Positions 30,126 to 39,516 are shown, counted from the first letter of the stretch. The stretch: DNA of 64,000 bases from Lysinibacillus capsici (GCF_003367505.1 NZ_PXXX01000011.1:248001-312000), one strand, 5' to 3'. Notes: a model not told the origin generated them from the sequence alone. Numbers and translations: made by a program.

Positions 30126-30876
30126 CGTACAGCCCTCCTAAATATGCATGTTGCACAGTATCATTATTCATAATTTCTTCTGGTGAGCCATCTGCTAATA
30201 GCTGACCATTGAACAACACCATAATAGAATCCGATAAATCCAAAATCATATCCATTTTGTGTTCAATGAGCAAAATGGTTTTATCCCCCTGCTGTTTTAT
30301 GCTTCGAATAATTTCTAAAATCGTAGGTACTTCCTCTAATGACATCCCTGCAGTTGGTTCATCGAGCAGTAGAATTTCTGTATCTAACGCGAGTAGCATG
30401 GCAATCTCAAGCTTTCTTTTCTCTCCATGGGATAGCATTGTTGTCAGGGCATCTCGTTTATTGTCGAGTAACACAAGTGCCAATAACTCCTCCGCTTTGT
30501 CCGTAATCGCCTGATAGCTTTTGTAATGGCGGAATAGCTGATAACGAATTCTCTCCTTGGATTGGACGGCTAAACGAACATTTTCGAGAACCGTTAAGTT
30601 TGGAAAAACATTGGTAATCTGAAAAGATCGTCCCAATCCCATTCGAGTTCTTTCAATGGCCGACTTTTGTGCAAGTGATTGCCCTTTAAAATAAACATCA
30701 CCCGCAGTTGGCTTTAGCTCACCACTAATCAAATTAAAGAAGGTTGTTTTCCCAGCACCATTCGGCCCAATAATGGACTTTAAATGCTTCTCAGGCATTT
30801 GAAAATTAACGCCATCTACAGCCGTATGTCCCCCAAAACGAATTGTTAAATTATCTGTATATAATATAGGCTCCAT
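30100..30876 (-). CDS. ABC transporter ATP-binding protein (LivG-like)
   Basis: 258 residues. Walker A GPNGAGKTT, signature MLSHGEKRKLEIAM (the LSHGE variant seen in LivG), Walker B ILLLDEPTAGMS, and the ending VQHAYLGG typical of LivG. It lies 60 bases downstream of the binding-protein gene and overlaps livF. Confidence 0.92.
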   Translation of the reverse strand: MEPILYTDNLTIRFGGHTAVDGVNFQMPEKHLKSIIGPNGAGKTTFFNLISGELKPTAGDVYFKGQSLAQKSAIERTRMGLGRSFQITNVFPNLTVLENVRLAVQSKERIRYQLFRHYKSYQAITDKAEELLALVLLDNKRDALTTMLSHGEKRKLEIAMLLALDTEILLLDEPTAGMSLEEVPTILEIIRSIKQQGDKTILLIEHKMDMILDLSDSIMVLFNGQLLADGSPEEIMNNDTVQHAYLGGLYDDHLTDIK

Positions 30877-30936
30877 TCTCTACTCCCTTCCTTCTCACAT
30901 TTATGTAGAGAGACAGCTATGCTGCCTCTCAATTCT

Positions 30937-32172
30937 TTAATTCATAACGGGCGGTGCTGTCTCTTCAGGACTAAGCTCCCGAATAAGTACTGGTACTGGA
31001 TAATCCACACCATCTTGTTGCTCTAAGCGAATCGAATACATGGATTGTAGAGCCTGGTGATCCTCTTCACGGAATGTCATTGTCCCTTTTGGTGTTTCAA
31101 AGGACATACCTTCCATAACGTCGATTAATTTGTTGGCGTCTGCATCCCCATCCGATTGTTTCAATGCCTCCACAATAGCAATCGCCGCAGACATGCCGCC
31201 AGGCGTAAATAAGTCGGGCACTTCATTGAAACGTTTTTGATGTTCATCTACTAACCATTCATTGACATCATTTTGAGGAAGTGTATGATAATACACCGAG
31301 AAGCCTTCCATCCCAACCAATGGATTCATAAATTGAAGCGCAATAATATCCGGCGCACCCGTCGAAATTTTAATGCCCTTTTCTTGAATTTTAAGATCTG
31401 CAATTTGATTCCATGGTGAATTTGCTCCTGCCCAAACCACAAACAAATAGTCTGGCTTCGCATCAATCACTTTTTGCAAATTGGAAGTAAAATCTGTTGC
31501 AGCAGGATCTGCATACTCCTCTAGTACAATTTCAGCCCCTAATTTCTCCGCTGCCGTTTTAAAGGCATTCACACCATCCCAGCCAAACGAATAATCTGGC
31601 GCAAATGTAGCAATCTTCACACCTTTGCCTGCAATAGCCGCTGCCGCTGCATAGGCATCCTGTGATGAATTACGACCTGTTCGGAAAATATACTCATTGA
31701 ACTCTGAACCTGTAATACTGTCAGCCACCGCAGGCTCTACCACCATAATTTTTTCATACTCCTCGGCAAGCGGTAGAACAGCGAGCGTATCTCCCGAGCT
31801 TGAAGAGCCGACTAAAAAATCAACCTGATCATCTTCTAAAAGCTTTGTCGCTTTTTGTACAGCCACCTCTGGCTTTGTTTCGGTATCCTCATATACAATT
31901 TCTATTTTCTTACCATTGACCTCCATCGTGCCGCCTGTTGCATACTCAATTCCTAAATCAAATCCTCGCTGCGTCTGCTTCCCATATGACTCAAGCGCCC
32001 CAGTTAACGATGCAAGTACACCAATCTTAATTGTGCCGCCTTCCGCAGTAACCGCCTTCGTCTCCCCATCAGAAGAATCCGCTTCCGTTGCACCCTCTTT
32101 CGTATCCCCATTACAAGCCACCAACACCACAGCCAACATCACTAAAAGAAACCAATACCACTGCTTCCTCAT
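30937..32172 (-). CDS. ABC transporter substrate-binding lipoprotein (LivJ-like)
   Basis: 411 residues. Signal peptide with lipobox VLVAC (Cys20), an acidic Ser/Thr linker (GDTKEGATEADSSDGET split), then a type I periplasmic-binding fold: IKIGVLASLTGALESYGKQ and PLVGMEGFSVYYH-like segments. First gene of the cluster, controlled from a region with a strong cre site. Ligand unknown; the family also serves amides, urea, aromatic and short-chain acids. Confidence 0.9.
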   Translation of the reverse strand: MRKQWYWFLLVMLAVVLVACNGDTKEGATEADSSDGETKAVTAEGGTIKIGVLASLTGALESYGKQTQRGFDLGIEYATGGTMEVNGKKIEIVYEDTETKPEVAVQKATKLLEDDQVDFLVGSSSSGDTLAVLPLAEEYEKIMVVEPAVADSITGSEFNEYIFRTGRNSSQDAYAAAAAIAGKGVKIATFAPDYSFGWDGVNAFKTAAEKLGAEIVLEEYADPAATDFTSNLQKVIDAKPDYLFVVWAGANSPWNQIADLKIQEKGIKISTGAPDIIALQFMNPLVGMEGFSVYYHTLPQNDVNEWLVDEHQKRFNEVPDLFTPGGMSAAIAIVEALKQSDGDADANKLIDVMEGMSFETPKGTMTFREEDHQALQSMYSIRLEQQDGVDYPVPVLIRELSPEETAPPVMN

Positions 32173-32201
32173 CCCATATCCCCCTTCAAAATAAGCTCCC
32201 T

Positions 32202-32215
32202 AGAAAGCGCTTTCT
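32202..32215. promoter_or_regulatory. Catabolite-responsive element (cre, CcpA site)
   Basis: AGAAAGCGCTTTCT is a perfect 14-bp palindrome that differs from the TGAAAGCGCTTTCA cre core only at its outer bases. It lies 30 bases before the LivJ-like start, between the likely promoter and the gene, so CcpA bound there would block transcription when glucose is present. Confidence 0.75.
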
Positions 32216-32346
32216 TGCTATGACAACACTATATAAAAGTCCAGTTACAAATTAGTTACAAGCTAGCTGGCTCAAATATAAGCCACCTAGCTCTGTCCCG
32301 AAAATGGAGCGAAGCAGAATGGCAACTAAACAACATTTCTTAAAAC

Positions 32347-32386
32347 AAAAAGCAAGAATGTTTAGAAATCAACATTCTTGCTTTTT
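32347..32386. terminator. Bidirectional terminator
   Basis: Perfect 16-bp arms (AAAAAGCAAGAATGTT at 32347-32362 and complement at 32371-32386) with an 8-nt loop. It separates the GNAT/hydrolase genes from the transporter cluster. The surrounding 32220-32525 holds the cluster promoter region (repeated TTGTAACT boxes on the minus strand) and no gene. Confidence 0.9.
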
Positions 32387-32525
32387 AGAGTCCACATCTA
32401 TTTTTCTTATAATTTTTTTCTCATTCCCTACTGCATTTAATTGCAGTGATACATCGGATTCTTATTGCTCTTTTCCTTCTGCATAGCTTTATACCCCTAA
32501 ATAAGATGACTTTTAATCGTACGCT

Positions 32526-33059
32526 TCATGATAACCATTCTTGTTTCAACATACTATACAATAATGAATCTCGCCAAACGCCATCTTTCATTAACATGTT
32601 TTCACGTAATATTCCTTCCTTTGACATTCCTATTTTCTCTAATACTTTGGATGATCCAATATTTCGAGGGTCGCATGTTGCATAAATACGATGGAGCTTT
32701 AATGTTTCAAAGCCGAAAGTCATCATCAATTTAGCACTCTGCGTTGCTATTCCCTTACCCCAATAATCAGGGTTCACGATATAGCCAATTTCCCCGACTT
32801 CATTTACAAAATCCCTGATCATCATTTCTACCGCACCTATTAATGTTTCTTGATGAATAATAGCAAAAACATATCGTTCCCTTGGTGTTTGTGTTGCTTC
32901 TTCGAGAGCATCCTGAATGAATTCTTTTGTATCCTCTTCTGAATTCGGTCCCCATGTTTGATACCTACAAACAACCTCCTGAGAGGCATATTTATGCACA
33001 TCAACCCAGTCTTGCTGTCTGAATTCTCTTAAAAATAATTTATCATTTGCAAGTATCAC
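32526..33059 (-). CDS. GNAT acetyltransferase (RimJ/RimL type)
   Basis: 177 residues. Acetyl-CoA fold with IGYIVNPDYWGKGIATQSAKLMM (motif A, pyrophosphate loop GKGIAT) and LHRIYATCDPRNIGSSKVLEKIGM, the Asn/Ser signature of RimJ/L-like N-acetyltransferases. Substrate unknown. One base separates it from the hydrolase gene upstream, so the two form an operon. Confidence 0.88.
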   Translation of the reverse strand: MILANDKLFLREFRQQDWVDVHKYASQEVVCRYQTWGPNSEEDTKEFIQDALEEATQTPRERYVFAIIHQETLIGAVEMMIRDFVNEVGEIGYIVNPDYWGKGIATQSAKLMMTFGFETLKLHRIYATCDPRNIGSSKVLEKIGMSKEGILRENMLMKDGVWRDSLLYSMLKQEWLS

Positions 33060-33060
33060 T

Positions 33061-33879
33061 TTAATCCATCGCTCCCTCTACACGATTCAACCATTCACTC
33101 ATCAGCTCGGTAAACAATTCAGGTTGCTCGATCTGCAAATTGTGGCCTGCTCTATCTAAAATGGCAAAGCTTGCTCTGGGAAACTTCTCTAGAAGTGATA
33201 ACGCGTCCTTATAGCCAACCACAGAATCTTGTTTACCAAGCAAAAAGAGACTTGGCTTATCAAAGGACTTTTCGTCAACGGCAAAGGAAAATCCGTAGCT
33301 TTGCTGAATTTTTTCTAAAAATGCCTGATCTGCTAGATTACACCCTGCCAACACCTCTGTTGAATAACGCTCCCAATTATAGGCATCTAAGACAACTTGA
33401 TTAGCCATAAAATCATCTTGCTCCTGCTGACTTAATGTTGATAAAAAAGCGGTGTCTGCTTGTACAATACAATGCGGTGGCACCGTACGTTGTTCTTTTT
33501 CAGGAATGATGAGAGGGCAAATAAAGGCAGTACCTAAAAGTTGATCCACTGATTTCCTCATAATACCGCGCGCTAAATAGCCACCATAAGATTCACCAAC
33601 CAACAAGTACGATTCTTGTGGAATGATTGTGTGTATCAATTCGATAATCGCTTCTAGCATTTCATCCGAGTTTTGAATTGATGAATAGTCTGTTGTTTTT
33701 CCCATTCCCGGAAGATCCAGATAAATACGTTTCCACCCTTCACGTTCTTTAAAAACAGGCTCCATACAGCCCTTCATCAAACGATGATCAGGAGAAAAAC
33801 CATGTAGCATGATGATAGGTATCCCTGTTCCAATTATTTCGTAGTAAATTTTCGCTTTATTTGTCTGACAAAATGGCAT
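33061..33879 (-). CDS. Alpha/beta hydrolase
   Basis: 272 residues. Oxyanion segment IIMLHGFSPDH, nucleophile elbow GESYGG, late His in RAGHNLQIEQPE. Generic serine hydrolase; substrate unknown. Upstream partner of the GNAT gene. Confidence 0.87.
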   Translation of the reverse strand: MPFCQTNKAKIYYEIIGTGIPIIMLHGFSPDHRLMKGCMEPVFKEREGWKRIYLDLPGMGKTTDYSSIQNSDEMLEAIIELIHTIIPQESYLLVGESYGGYLARGIMRKSVDQLLGTAFICPLIIPEKEQRTVPPHCIVQADTAFLSTLSQQEQDDFMANQVVLDAYNWERYSTEVLAGCNLADQAFLEKIQQSYGFSFAVDEKSFDKPSLFLLGKQDSVVGYKDALSLLEKFPRASFAILDRAGHNLQIEQPELFTELMSEWLNRVEGAMD

Positions 33880-33924
33880 TGTTGTTCCTCCATATAGGTT
33901 ACATTTTTATAGTATTGTCTACCC

Positions 33925-34140
33925 CACTGTTGGAGCGGATTGACATAGTTTATGAGTGAGTTCCTCATAGAATGAGCGCTTTGACTAGGAGGGGGCACCG
34001 CCTCTGTTGGAGTGTTTTCACATTACTTAGGAGCGGCTCTACTCTCTGTTGGAGCGGGTTTCCACATATGAATGAGCATTCCCACAATCAATGGAGCACT
34101 TCCAAACACTTGAGCAAGCCCATCCAATACAAAATCACTT
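33925..34140. repeat. Degenerate 21-bp tandem repeat array (copy 1)
   Basis: Units of about 21 bases, many beginning T(G/T)TTGGAGCGG or TTAGGAGCGG, follow each other here: for example TGTTGGAGTGTTTTCACATTA (first 20 bases), CTTAGGAGCGGCTCTACTCT, TGTTGGAGCGGGTTTCCACA. A related array lies at 42862-43030. A 71-codon open frame crosses it but has no ribosome site. Non-coding repeat is the likeliest reading. Confidence 0.6.
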
Positions 34141-34165
34141 CACCTAGCCTTAATAACAACACCAA

Positions 34166-37100
34166 TTACCCCATTATCAAGTCATAGACCGTCATGGTGG
34201 ATTCCATCGGGGTTGTGTTTAGCTCCTGTTGTAATTGCTGGACACATTTTTCATACCATTTTAAGGCAAGAGAACGATTATGGAGCTGGTAGTGGCTGTA
34301 CATGAGCAGGCGATACGCTTCTTCCCAGAGTGCATCCTCGCGTAGCATCTTTTCTGCGAAAAAAATGGCTTTTTTATATTGCTGTTGCCTTGTTGCATTT
34401 TGTGCTAGTCGTTCCAAGACTTCGATATATAAAAATTGTAGCTTTTCACGGTCCTGCGTTAGCCTGTCGATTTGCTTTTTTTCCGCATAGAGCGCATCCG
34501 TATAGCTCGCTTCCGCTAATAAGAGCCACTCATTGGACAGCTGTGGATCAAATTCGTCGATTCCTAAGCTGTAATAATAGTGAAAACGTTCAACATCAAT
34601 TTGGAGAAAAGCAATATTTTGTAACTGATACATATTATTTTTCCGCTGAATGAAAAAGCTCTCTTGTCTTGCATGTCGTTGCGGCTCCAACACTTTAAGT
34701 AACGTATTTAACACCACCTTAAAATCACGATCCAAGGACTCGACACTACGATCTGGCCATAATGCCTGTGCTATTTCTTCCTTTGGTGTAAAGCGATGGC
34801 GATGGCAATAGAGATATACGAATAATTCCTTTGATTTATCACGTTGCCATTCTTTGTCTTCTAGCTTTCGTTGTGAACGAATTAAATTTAAACTCCCGAA
34901 AAGATTCATCTGTATTTCATCATGCGGATAACTAATACTATCCTCGACCTGAAAATAATTTTGCAATGCTAATATAGCTGGATGCTTCATCTGGCATTTT
35001 TGACTAAATTGCAATAGCTCGTAAAAAACCATTCGATTGCTCGGACCAAGTATCGTTGGCCTTTGTAAGAAGTATTCATAGCCATTTGAGACACATAGTT
35101 GTGCAAACTGTTGAAAATACTGTTGAAACGGCTTCTTATTACACTCTTTCAGGGCAATCATTGATTGATAAAATAAGACATGCATCAAGCCATTGCGATC
35201 ACCGCACTCCTGAAATAGTTGCTGTGTCTTCTTTAATAATTGCTTCGCTCTCTCTATTTCTTGCTCAGAAAGTATTATTTTTACTTCTGCTAAAAGAATA
35301 AGCGCTGTCATCCAAGCATCTTGAACTTGCTCCGTTTCCTGTAAGCCCAGTGCTAAGTATTTCTTAGCCGCCACCATATCTCCTAACAAATGTTTGACAA
35401 TGGCTAACCCCATATATGGCTCCGCCTTCACACGAGAAATATTAATGGCATTCATGAGGGTCAACGCTTTTTCATAGGCTTGACATGCCCCATAATGATC
35501 TGGGAAATCCATTAACAGCAGGGCATGAGCCTTTCTGATATAGCCAACCGCCTCTATGAAAATAGACTTTTCTTTTATTCCTCTTCGAATGCCATGCTGG
35601 GCAGCATACCAGGCTTCTTTGCCTTGACCTAACAGTGCATAAACGAAAGCTGCTAGCAGTTCACTTTCTCGATGGGTTGCAACAAGCTGAGGCGGTAATT
35701 CAAGTCGCTGCGCTAATAACTCCTTGGCCTCCCGTAGTTGTCCTGTTCGTAGTAAAACACGTACATCAACATTTGCTCGCTGTATGACATCCTCTGGCAA
35801 TGCGACGTCCTCCATAAAGAGCTGTGCACCCTTGGCCTTCCCTAGATTCACTAAATTTTCAGCGTATTGCCGTTGAAGTTCTAGTAATTCCTCTTTGCGC
35901 AATGGTGTATGTTTCGCTAGCTCTAATGCTTTCTCGAGATATGGCTCTGCTAAAGCAGGTTGAATGGTGTCTAAGTAAATATGGGCTATCCCAGCTTGTG
36001 ACTTTGTCATAAATAGGTGATCCCGCTGCTGCTGTGCGAGGATTGCACATTTTTCATAGGATTGTTTCGCTTTTTCATAATAAGCTCGGTAGCGATGACA
36101 TTCACCCTCAAAATAATTTAATTTATAAAATTTATCTTTTTCCTGTACAGTGAATCGATTGATTTTTTCGAGCAACCATTCAAATTGACCAGCCCGTACG
36201 ATTGATTCTGCATGAAGCTGTAGGAGCTCTCCGCAGAAATGATGATCATTCGTTTTAAAGGCATGATACAGGACAGCTTGAATATTTTGATGTTCTACAT
36301 AATACAATGCTGCTTGTTTATGAAGGTCCGCATGTTGTGTTGGATACTGTCGCCATTTCATTTCTAAAAATCGACTAAACAATGCATGAAAACGATAGAA
36401 GCCATCTGTTGTCACAGGTTGGATAAATAAATGACGCTGAGTTAATGCATTCAGCATTTGCGCAATCTCAGCGCCATAAAACGCTTTCAATAGCTCCGCA
36501 GAAAAGGTAGGAAAAATCGCTAATTTTAAGATCGTCTCCTGCTCAGTAGCAGTCATCCTACTATAAACTTCCTCTGATAAATATGTGAATAGCTCATTTG
36601 TGGGAATCGTCAGCCAATGATCTAGCGAAGCATGATGCCATTGCTCTGCCAATAAGGAAATGCTAATGGCCCAGCCTTCAGTGATCTCTAATACTTTTTT
36701 CATTTCAGCCTCGGATAAATGTACATCTACATATTCTTCAAAAAACACTGCAATCTCCTCAGTTGAAAATGCCAGTTCGTCCTCTTTTATAACGAGCCAT
36801 CTTTTTTGTAGCTTTAATTTCCTCATAATATCCCAATTGGGTAGTGTTCTAGAAGCCAAAATAAAATGAATGCTGGGTGGAGCAAATTCAATGATTTTTT
36901 CCATGAAATAATTAATAGGAAAAACATGATCTACTAGGTGAAAGTCGTCAATCACGATGAGAAGAGGCTCGTCTAGATCGCAGAGGCAATTGACAAAAAG
37001 CTTATACCATCGATTGAGCTCATCCATTTTTGGAAAGCGCGATAATTGGTTCCACCCATCAAATGTATGACCAAAATTCGGTACGACGCGCTGTATACTA

Positions 37101-37354
37101 AAAAAGAAGTGCCTCAAAAAGGGTAATAAATTATCATCTTCATCAGAAATACTATACCAAGAAAACGTACTTGATTCGGTTGCAAGAAATTGAGTTAGAA
37201 TGGTTGTTTTACCGTACCCTGCACCACTATGCAAGAAAGTACAAGTATGATGATGACTTTTCTTTAGCGTTCGCATTAGTGTTGCTCTATTAATACAATG
37301 CGTGGATGGATTGGGGGCCATACATTTTGATTGAATAATAATATCTGCTGTCAT
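34166..37354 (-). CDS. Large MalT-like ATPase regulator with C-terminal BTAD domain
   Basis: 1062 residues. N-terminal P-loop SGAGYGKT at 43-50 and IVIDDFHLVD (Walker B) form a STAND ATPase as in MalT; then a winged-helix/TPR-rich middle (about 330-830); the C-terminus (about 840-1062) has a DNA-binding winged helix (KELFVYLYCHRHRFTPKEEIAQALWPD) and a bacterial transcriptional activator domain (YTDALYAEKKQIDR...REDALWEEAYRLLM). Such SARP/MalT hybrids switch on pathways when a ligand triggers ATP-dependent oligomerisation. Target unknown; nearest candidates are the hydrolase/GNAT pair. Confidence 0.85.
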   Translation of the reverse strand: MTADIIIQSKCMAPNPSTHCINRATLMRTLKKSHHHTCTFLHSGAGYGKTTILTQFLATESSTFSWYSISDEDDNLLPFLRHFFFSIQRVVPNFGHTFDGWNQLSRFPKMDELNRWYKLFVNCLCDLDEPLLIVIDDFHLVDHVFPINYFMEKIIEFAPPSIHFILASRTLPNWDIMRKLKLQKRWLVIKEDELAFSTEEIAVFFEEYVDVHLSEAEMKKVLEITEGWAISISLLAEQWHHASLDHWLTIPTNELFTYLSEEVYSRMTATEQETILKLAIFPTFSAELLKAFYGAEIAQMLNALTQRHLFIQPVTTDGFYRFHALFSRFLEMKWRQYPTQHADLHKQAALYYVEHQNIQAVLYHAFKTNDHHFCGELLQLHAESIVRAGQFEWLLEKINRFTVQEKDKFYKLNYFEGECHRYRAYYEKAKQSYEKCAILAQQQRDHLFMTKSQAGIAHIYLDTIQPALAEPYLEKALELAKHTPLRKEELLELQRQYAENLVNLGKAKGAQLFMEDVALPEDVIQRANVDVRVLLRTGQLREAKELLAQRLELPPQLVATHRESELLAAFVYALLGQGKEAWYAAQHGIRRGIKEKSIFIEAVGYIRKAHALLLMDFPDHYGACQAYEKALTLMNAINISRVKAEPYMGLAIVKHLLGDMVAAKKYLALGLQETEQVQDAWMTALILLAEVKIILSEQEIERAKQLLKKTQQLFQECGDRNGLMHVLFYQSMIALKECNKKPFQQYFQQFAQLCVSNGYEYFLQRPTILGPSNRMVFYELLQFSQKCQMKHPAILALQNYFQVEDSISYPHDEIQMNLFGSLNLIRSQRKLEDKEWQRDKSKELFVYLYCHRHRFTPKEEIAQALWPDRSVESLDRDFKVVLNTLLKVLEPQRHARQESFFIQRKNNMYQLQNIAFLQIDVERFHYYYSLGIDEFDPQLSNEWLLLAEASYTDALYAEKKQIDRLTQDREKLQFLYIEVLERLAQNATRQQQYKKAIFFAEKMLREDALWEEAYRLLMYSHYQLHNRSLALKWYEKCVQQLQQELNTTPMESTMTVYDLIMG

Positions 37355-37641
37355 ATAAACATAACCTCCATATTTTGTAAGGTTACAAAAATTTCTACAA
37401 AAATTCAGATTATTAAATTATTGACAGTTTACCATATTTTTTATGTATTTTTATAGATTTTATCCCCATTTTTTGCTTGAGGGATGGAAGTAGAATTTAG
37501 TTGGTATTTTCTTCCCAATTTTAGTATCCTGTTATATTACTAAAATTTAGAAGGAAAGTGGCTAAATGAACCGCCTTTAAATATAGAGATTATACGAGTT
37601 CCGATTATAATGGAACTGCTTTACCGAGCGAAGGAATTTGA
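37355..37641. other. Intergenic region between divergent genes
   Basis: AT-rich, 290 bases. On the minus strand AGGTTATG stands before the MalT-like gene start; GTAAGGTTACAAAA near 37377 is partly symmetric. On the plus strand nothing firm except AAGGA before GTG 37642. Confidence 0.35.
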
Positions 37642-37866
37642 GTGAAGTATGGATATGTGGTTATTGCAATTCCAAAAGACTTAGTACCATTTATGAAAGA
37701 AAATTTAACAGTGGCAACTAGCAAGGCTATTCTTGCTATAAAGGAAGCATTACTTCATTTTCCCACACAATACGCCTCCATTTTTATTGATCAAGCAGTC
37801 TTAGAATTTGGCATTAGACATGTAGATGTATCGTTTCATTGGCAACCTACTTTAGCAAAAAATTAG
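37642..37866 (+). CDS. Hypothetical small protein
   Basis: 74 residues from GTG 37642 (AAGGA 6-7 bases upstream). One amphipathic helix region (ATSKAILAIKEALLHF) and a hydrophobic start. No family recognised. Supported only by its ribosome site, length and position before a terminator. Confidence 0.45.
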   Translation: MKYGYVVIAIPKDLVPFMKENLTVATSKAILAIKEALLHFPTQYASIFIDQAVLEFGIRHVDVSFHWQPTLAKN

Positions 37867-37878
37867 GCTTAAAAAAAT

Positions 37879-37908
37879 TCCCGATTATCAACTCAATGAT
37901 AATCGGGA
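37879..37908. terminator. Terminator after ddh (bidirectional)
   Basis: TCCCGATTATCA (37879-37890) and TGATAATCGGGA (37897-37908), perfect 12-bp stem with ACTCAA loop; a T-run follows on the minus strand. Confidence 0.9.
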
Positions 37909-37921
37909 TCATTAGCTACGT

Positions 37922-38902
37922 TTATAGTAATTCTTTACGTAATTCAGCAGCTGATTTTGGCGAAAGTAGGCTGAATGGGATATCAAATACTGTTTTCGCC
38001 CCTTTATCACCCGCTTGACTTAAACGGTGTGCTGCACGTGCATAAGCCACTAATACGCTAGATGTAAAGTTTGGATTACTGTCCAGTTTTAATGAGAATT
38101 CGAGAATTTGTTTATCGTTTGCACCACTGTCACCACTGCGAATGACAAAACCACCATGTGGCATACCAGTATGATTTGCTTTAAATTCATCTTCAGAAAT
38201 GAAGTTCACTGTTGTGTCATATTCATCGAAATAGTTAGGCATTGTGACAATTTCTTGTTCAACCTTTGTTGCATCTGCACCTTCTTCTAATACAACCCAA
38301 CATTCACGTGCATGTTTTTCACGTGTTGTTAGTTCAGGGTTTTCACCGTTACGAACTCGTTCTACCGCTTCTTTTATCGGTAATGTGTATTGAACAGCAT
38401 TTTTTACGCCTTCAATACGACGAACAGCATCTGAATGTCCTTGACTTAGGCCATCGCCCCAGAATGTATATGTTGTACCAACTGGTAATACTGATTCTCC
38501 AAGTAGACGATTTAAAGAGAATAGACCTGGATCCCAACCAACTGAGATAACAGATACTTTACCAGATTTTTGTGCCGCTGCATCTACAGCATCGAAAAAT
38601 TCAGGAATTTTCGCATGTGTATCGAAGCTATCAATTGTATTAAACCATTGTGCAAAATGTGGACCTTGCTCTGGTAAATCTGTTGCAGAACCACCACATA
38701 AAATCATAACATCAATGTCGTTTTGGAATTTTTCAGCGTCATCTACTAAATATACGCTTGCATTGCTTGCTACGTTTACTGTTGAAGGATCACGTCGTGT
38801 GAATACTGCTACTAATTCCATATCTGGATTTTGTGAAATGGCATACTCCACACCACGTCCTAAATTTCCATATCCTACAATACCTACTCGAATTGCACTC
38901 AT
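37922..38902 (-). CDS. ddh: meso-Diaminopimelate D-dehydrogenase
   Basis: 326 residues. NADP-dependent enzyme that makes meso-diaminopimelate directly from tetrahydrodipicolinate, a one-step branch of lysine synthesis. N-terminal GIVGYGNLGRGVEYAI nucleotide loop and FTRRDP follow the known Ddh pattern; the substrate part has SVGWDPGLFSLNRLLGE and the DGLSQGHSDAVRR segment. A hallmark gene of Lysinibacillus, whose wall uses lysine. Monocistronic, with its own terminator. Confidence 0.95.
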   Translation of the reverse strand: MSAIRVGIVGYGNLGRGVEYAISQNPDMELVAVFTRRDPSTVNVASNASVYLVDDAEKFQNDIDVMILCGGSATDLPEQGPHFAQWFNTIDSFDTHAKIPEFFDAVDAAAQKSGKVSVISVGWDPGLFSLNRLLGESVLPVGTTYTFWGDGLSQGHSDAVRRIEGVKNAVQYTLPIKEAVERVRNGENPELTTREKHARECWVVLEEGADATKVEQEIVTMPNYFDEYDTTVNFISEDEFKANHTGMPHGGFVIRSGDSGANDKQILEFSLKLDSNPNFTSSVLVAYARAAHRLSQAGDKGAKTVFDIPFSLLSPKSAAELRKELL

Positions 38903-39186
38903 TAAAAATTCCTCCTAACGATTTCGCGACTTTGTGAAAACTTTCACGTTAAATCTAATTACAATAATACTTCGTGTTAGAAAAATTCACAATAGTTTGA
39001 GTATGAGTTTTTTAAAAAGAATTTATATCAGTTTTCTATGGTTTTTATCCCATAATGGTATGAATACGGTTACAAATCACTAAATTTTCCATGAACCTTA
39101 AAGTTATTGTAAAAGGCTTGTAAATAACGGCTATTTTCCCACTTAGTCTTGTACAATAACTGTAACGACAAAAGGGGGCATGTTGA

Positions 39187-39498
39187 ATGAAAAGTACTGG
39201 TTACTCATCAAGCACAGCATTGGCACAAGGAGAACTACTTGCATTCCATATGACACAAAACTCAATGAACAAGCATAGTGAATCGATACAAAGTGGCAGT
39301 AAGCAACAAGGAGATTTTCCAACAAATAATCATTTATGTATCGGCGTTTTACCTTTTGACGTTTTAGAAAACATCCCTGACCTCTCCATCCAAAAAAACA
39401 AGGTAAATGAAGTGGACTTTTACCATAGTGGTAAGGATATCGCTCGCTGGTTAATTAAAAAAAGTGAATACAACAAAAATGGATTTGACTTCATTTAA
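39187..39498 (+). CDS. Hypothetical protein
   Basis: 103 residues. GGGGG lies 8 bases before ATG 39187. Polar N-terminal half, rich in Ser, Gln and Asn, then an ordered-looking part (NHLCIGVLPFDVLENIPDL, DFYHSGKDIARWLIKK). No family recognised. Its last codons form one arm of the terminator, so the 3' end is well defined. Confidence 0.55.
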   Translation: MKSTGYSSSTALAQGELLAFHMTQNSMNKHSESIQSGSKQQGDFPTNNHLCIGVLPFDVLENIPDLSIQKNKVNEVDFYHSGKDIARWLIKKSEYNKNGFDFI

Positions 39499-39516
39499 AG
39501 AAGTCAAATCCTTTTT
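39481..39516 (+). terminator. Terminator overlapping a stop codon
   Basis: GGATTTGACTTC (39481-39492) and GAAGTCAAATCC (39500-39511), perfect 12-bp stem, then TTTTT. The left arm is coding. Confidence 0.88.

Noticed and set aside
33972-34187. 71-codon open frame in the 21-bp repeats
   Set aside because: No start signal and composed of the repeat units.
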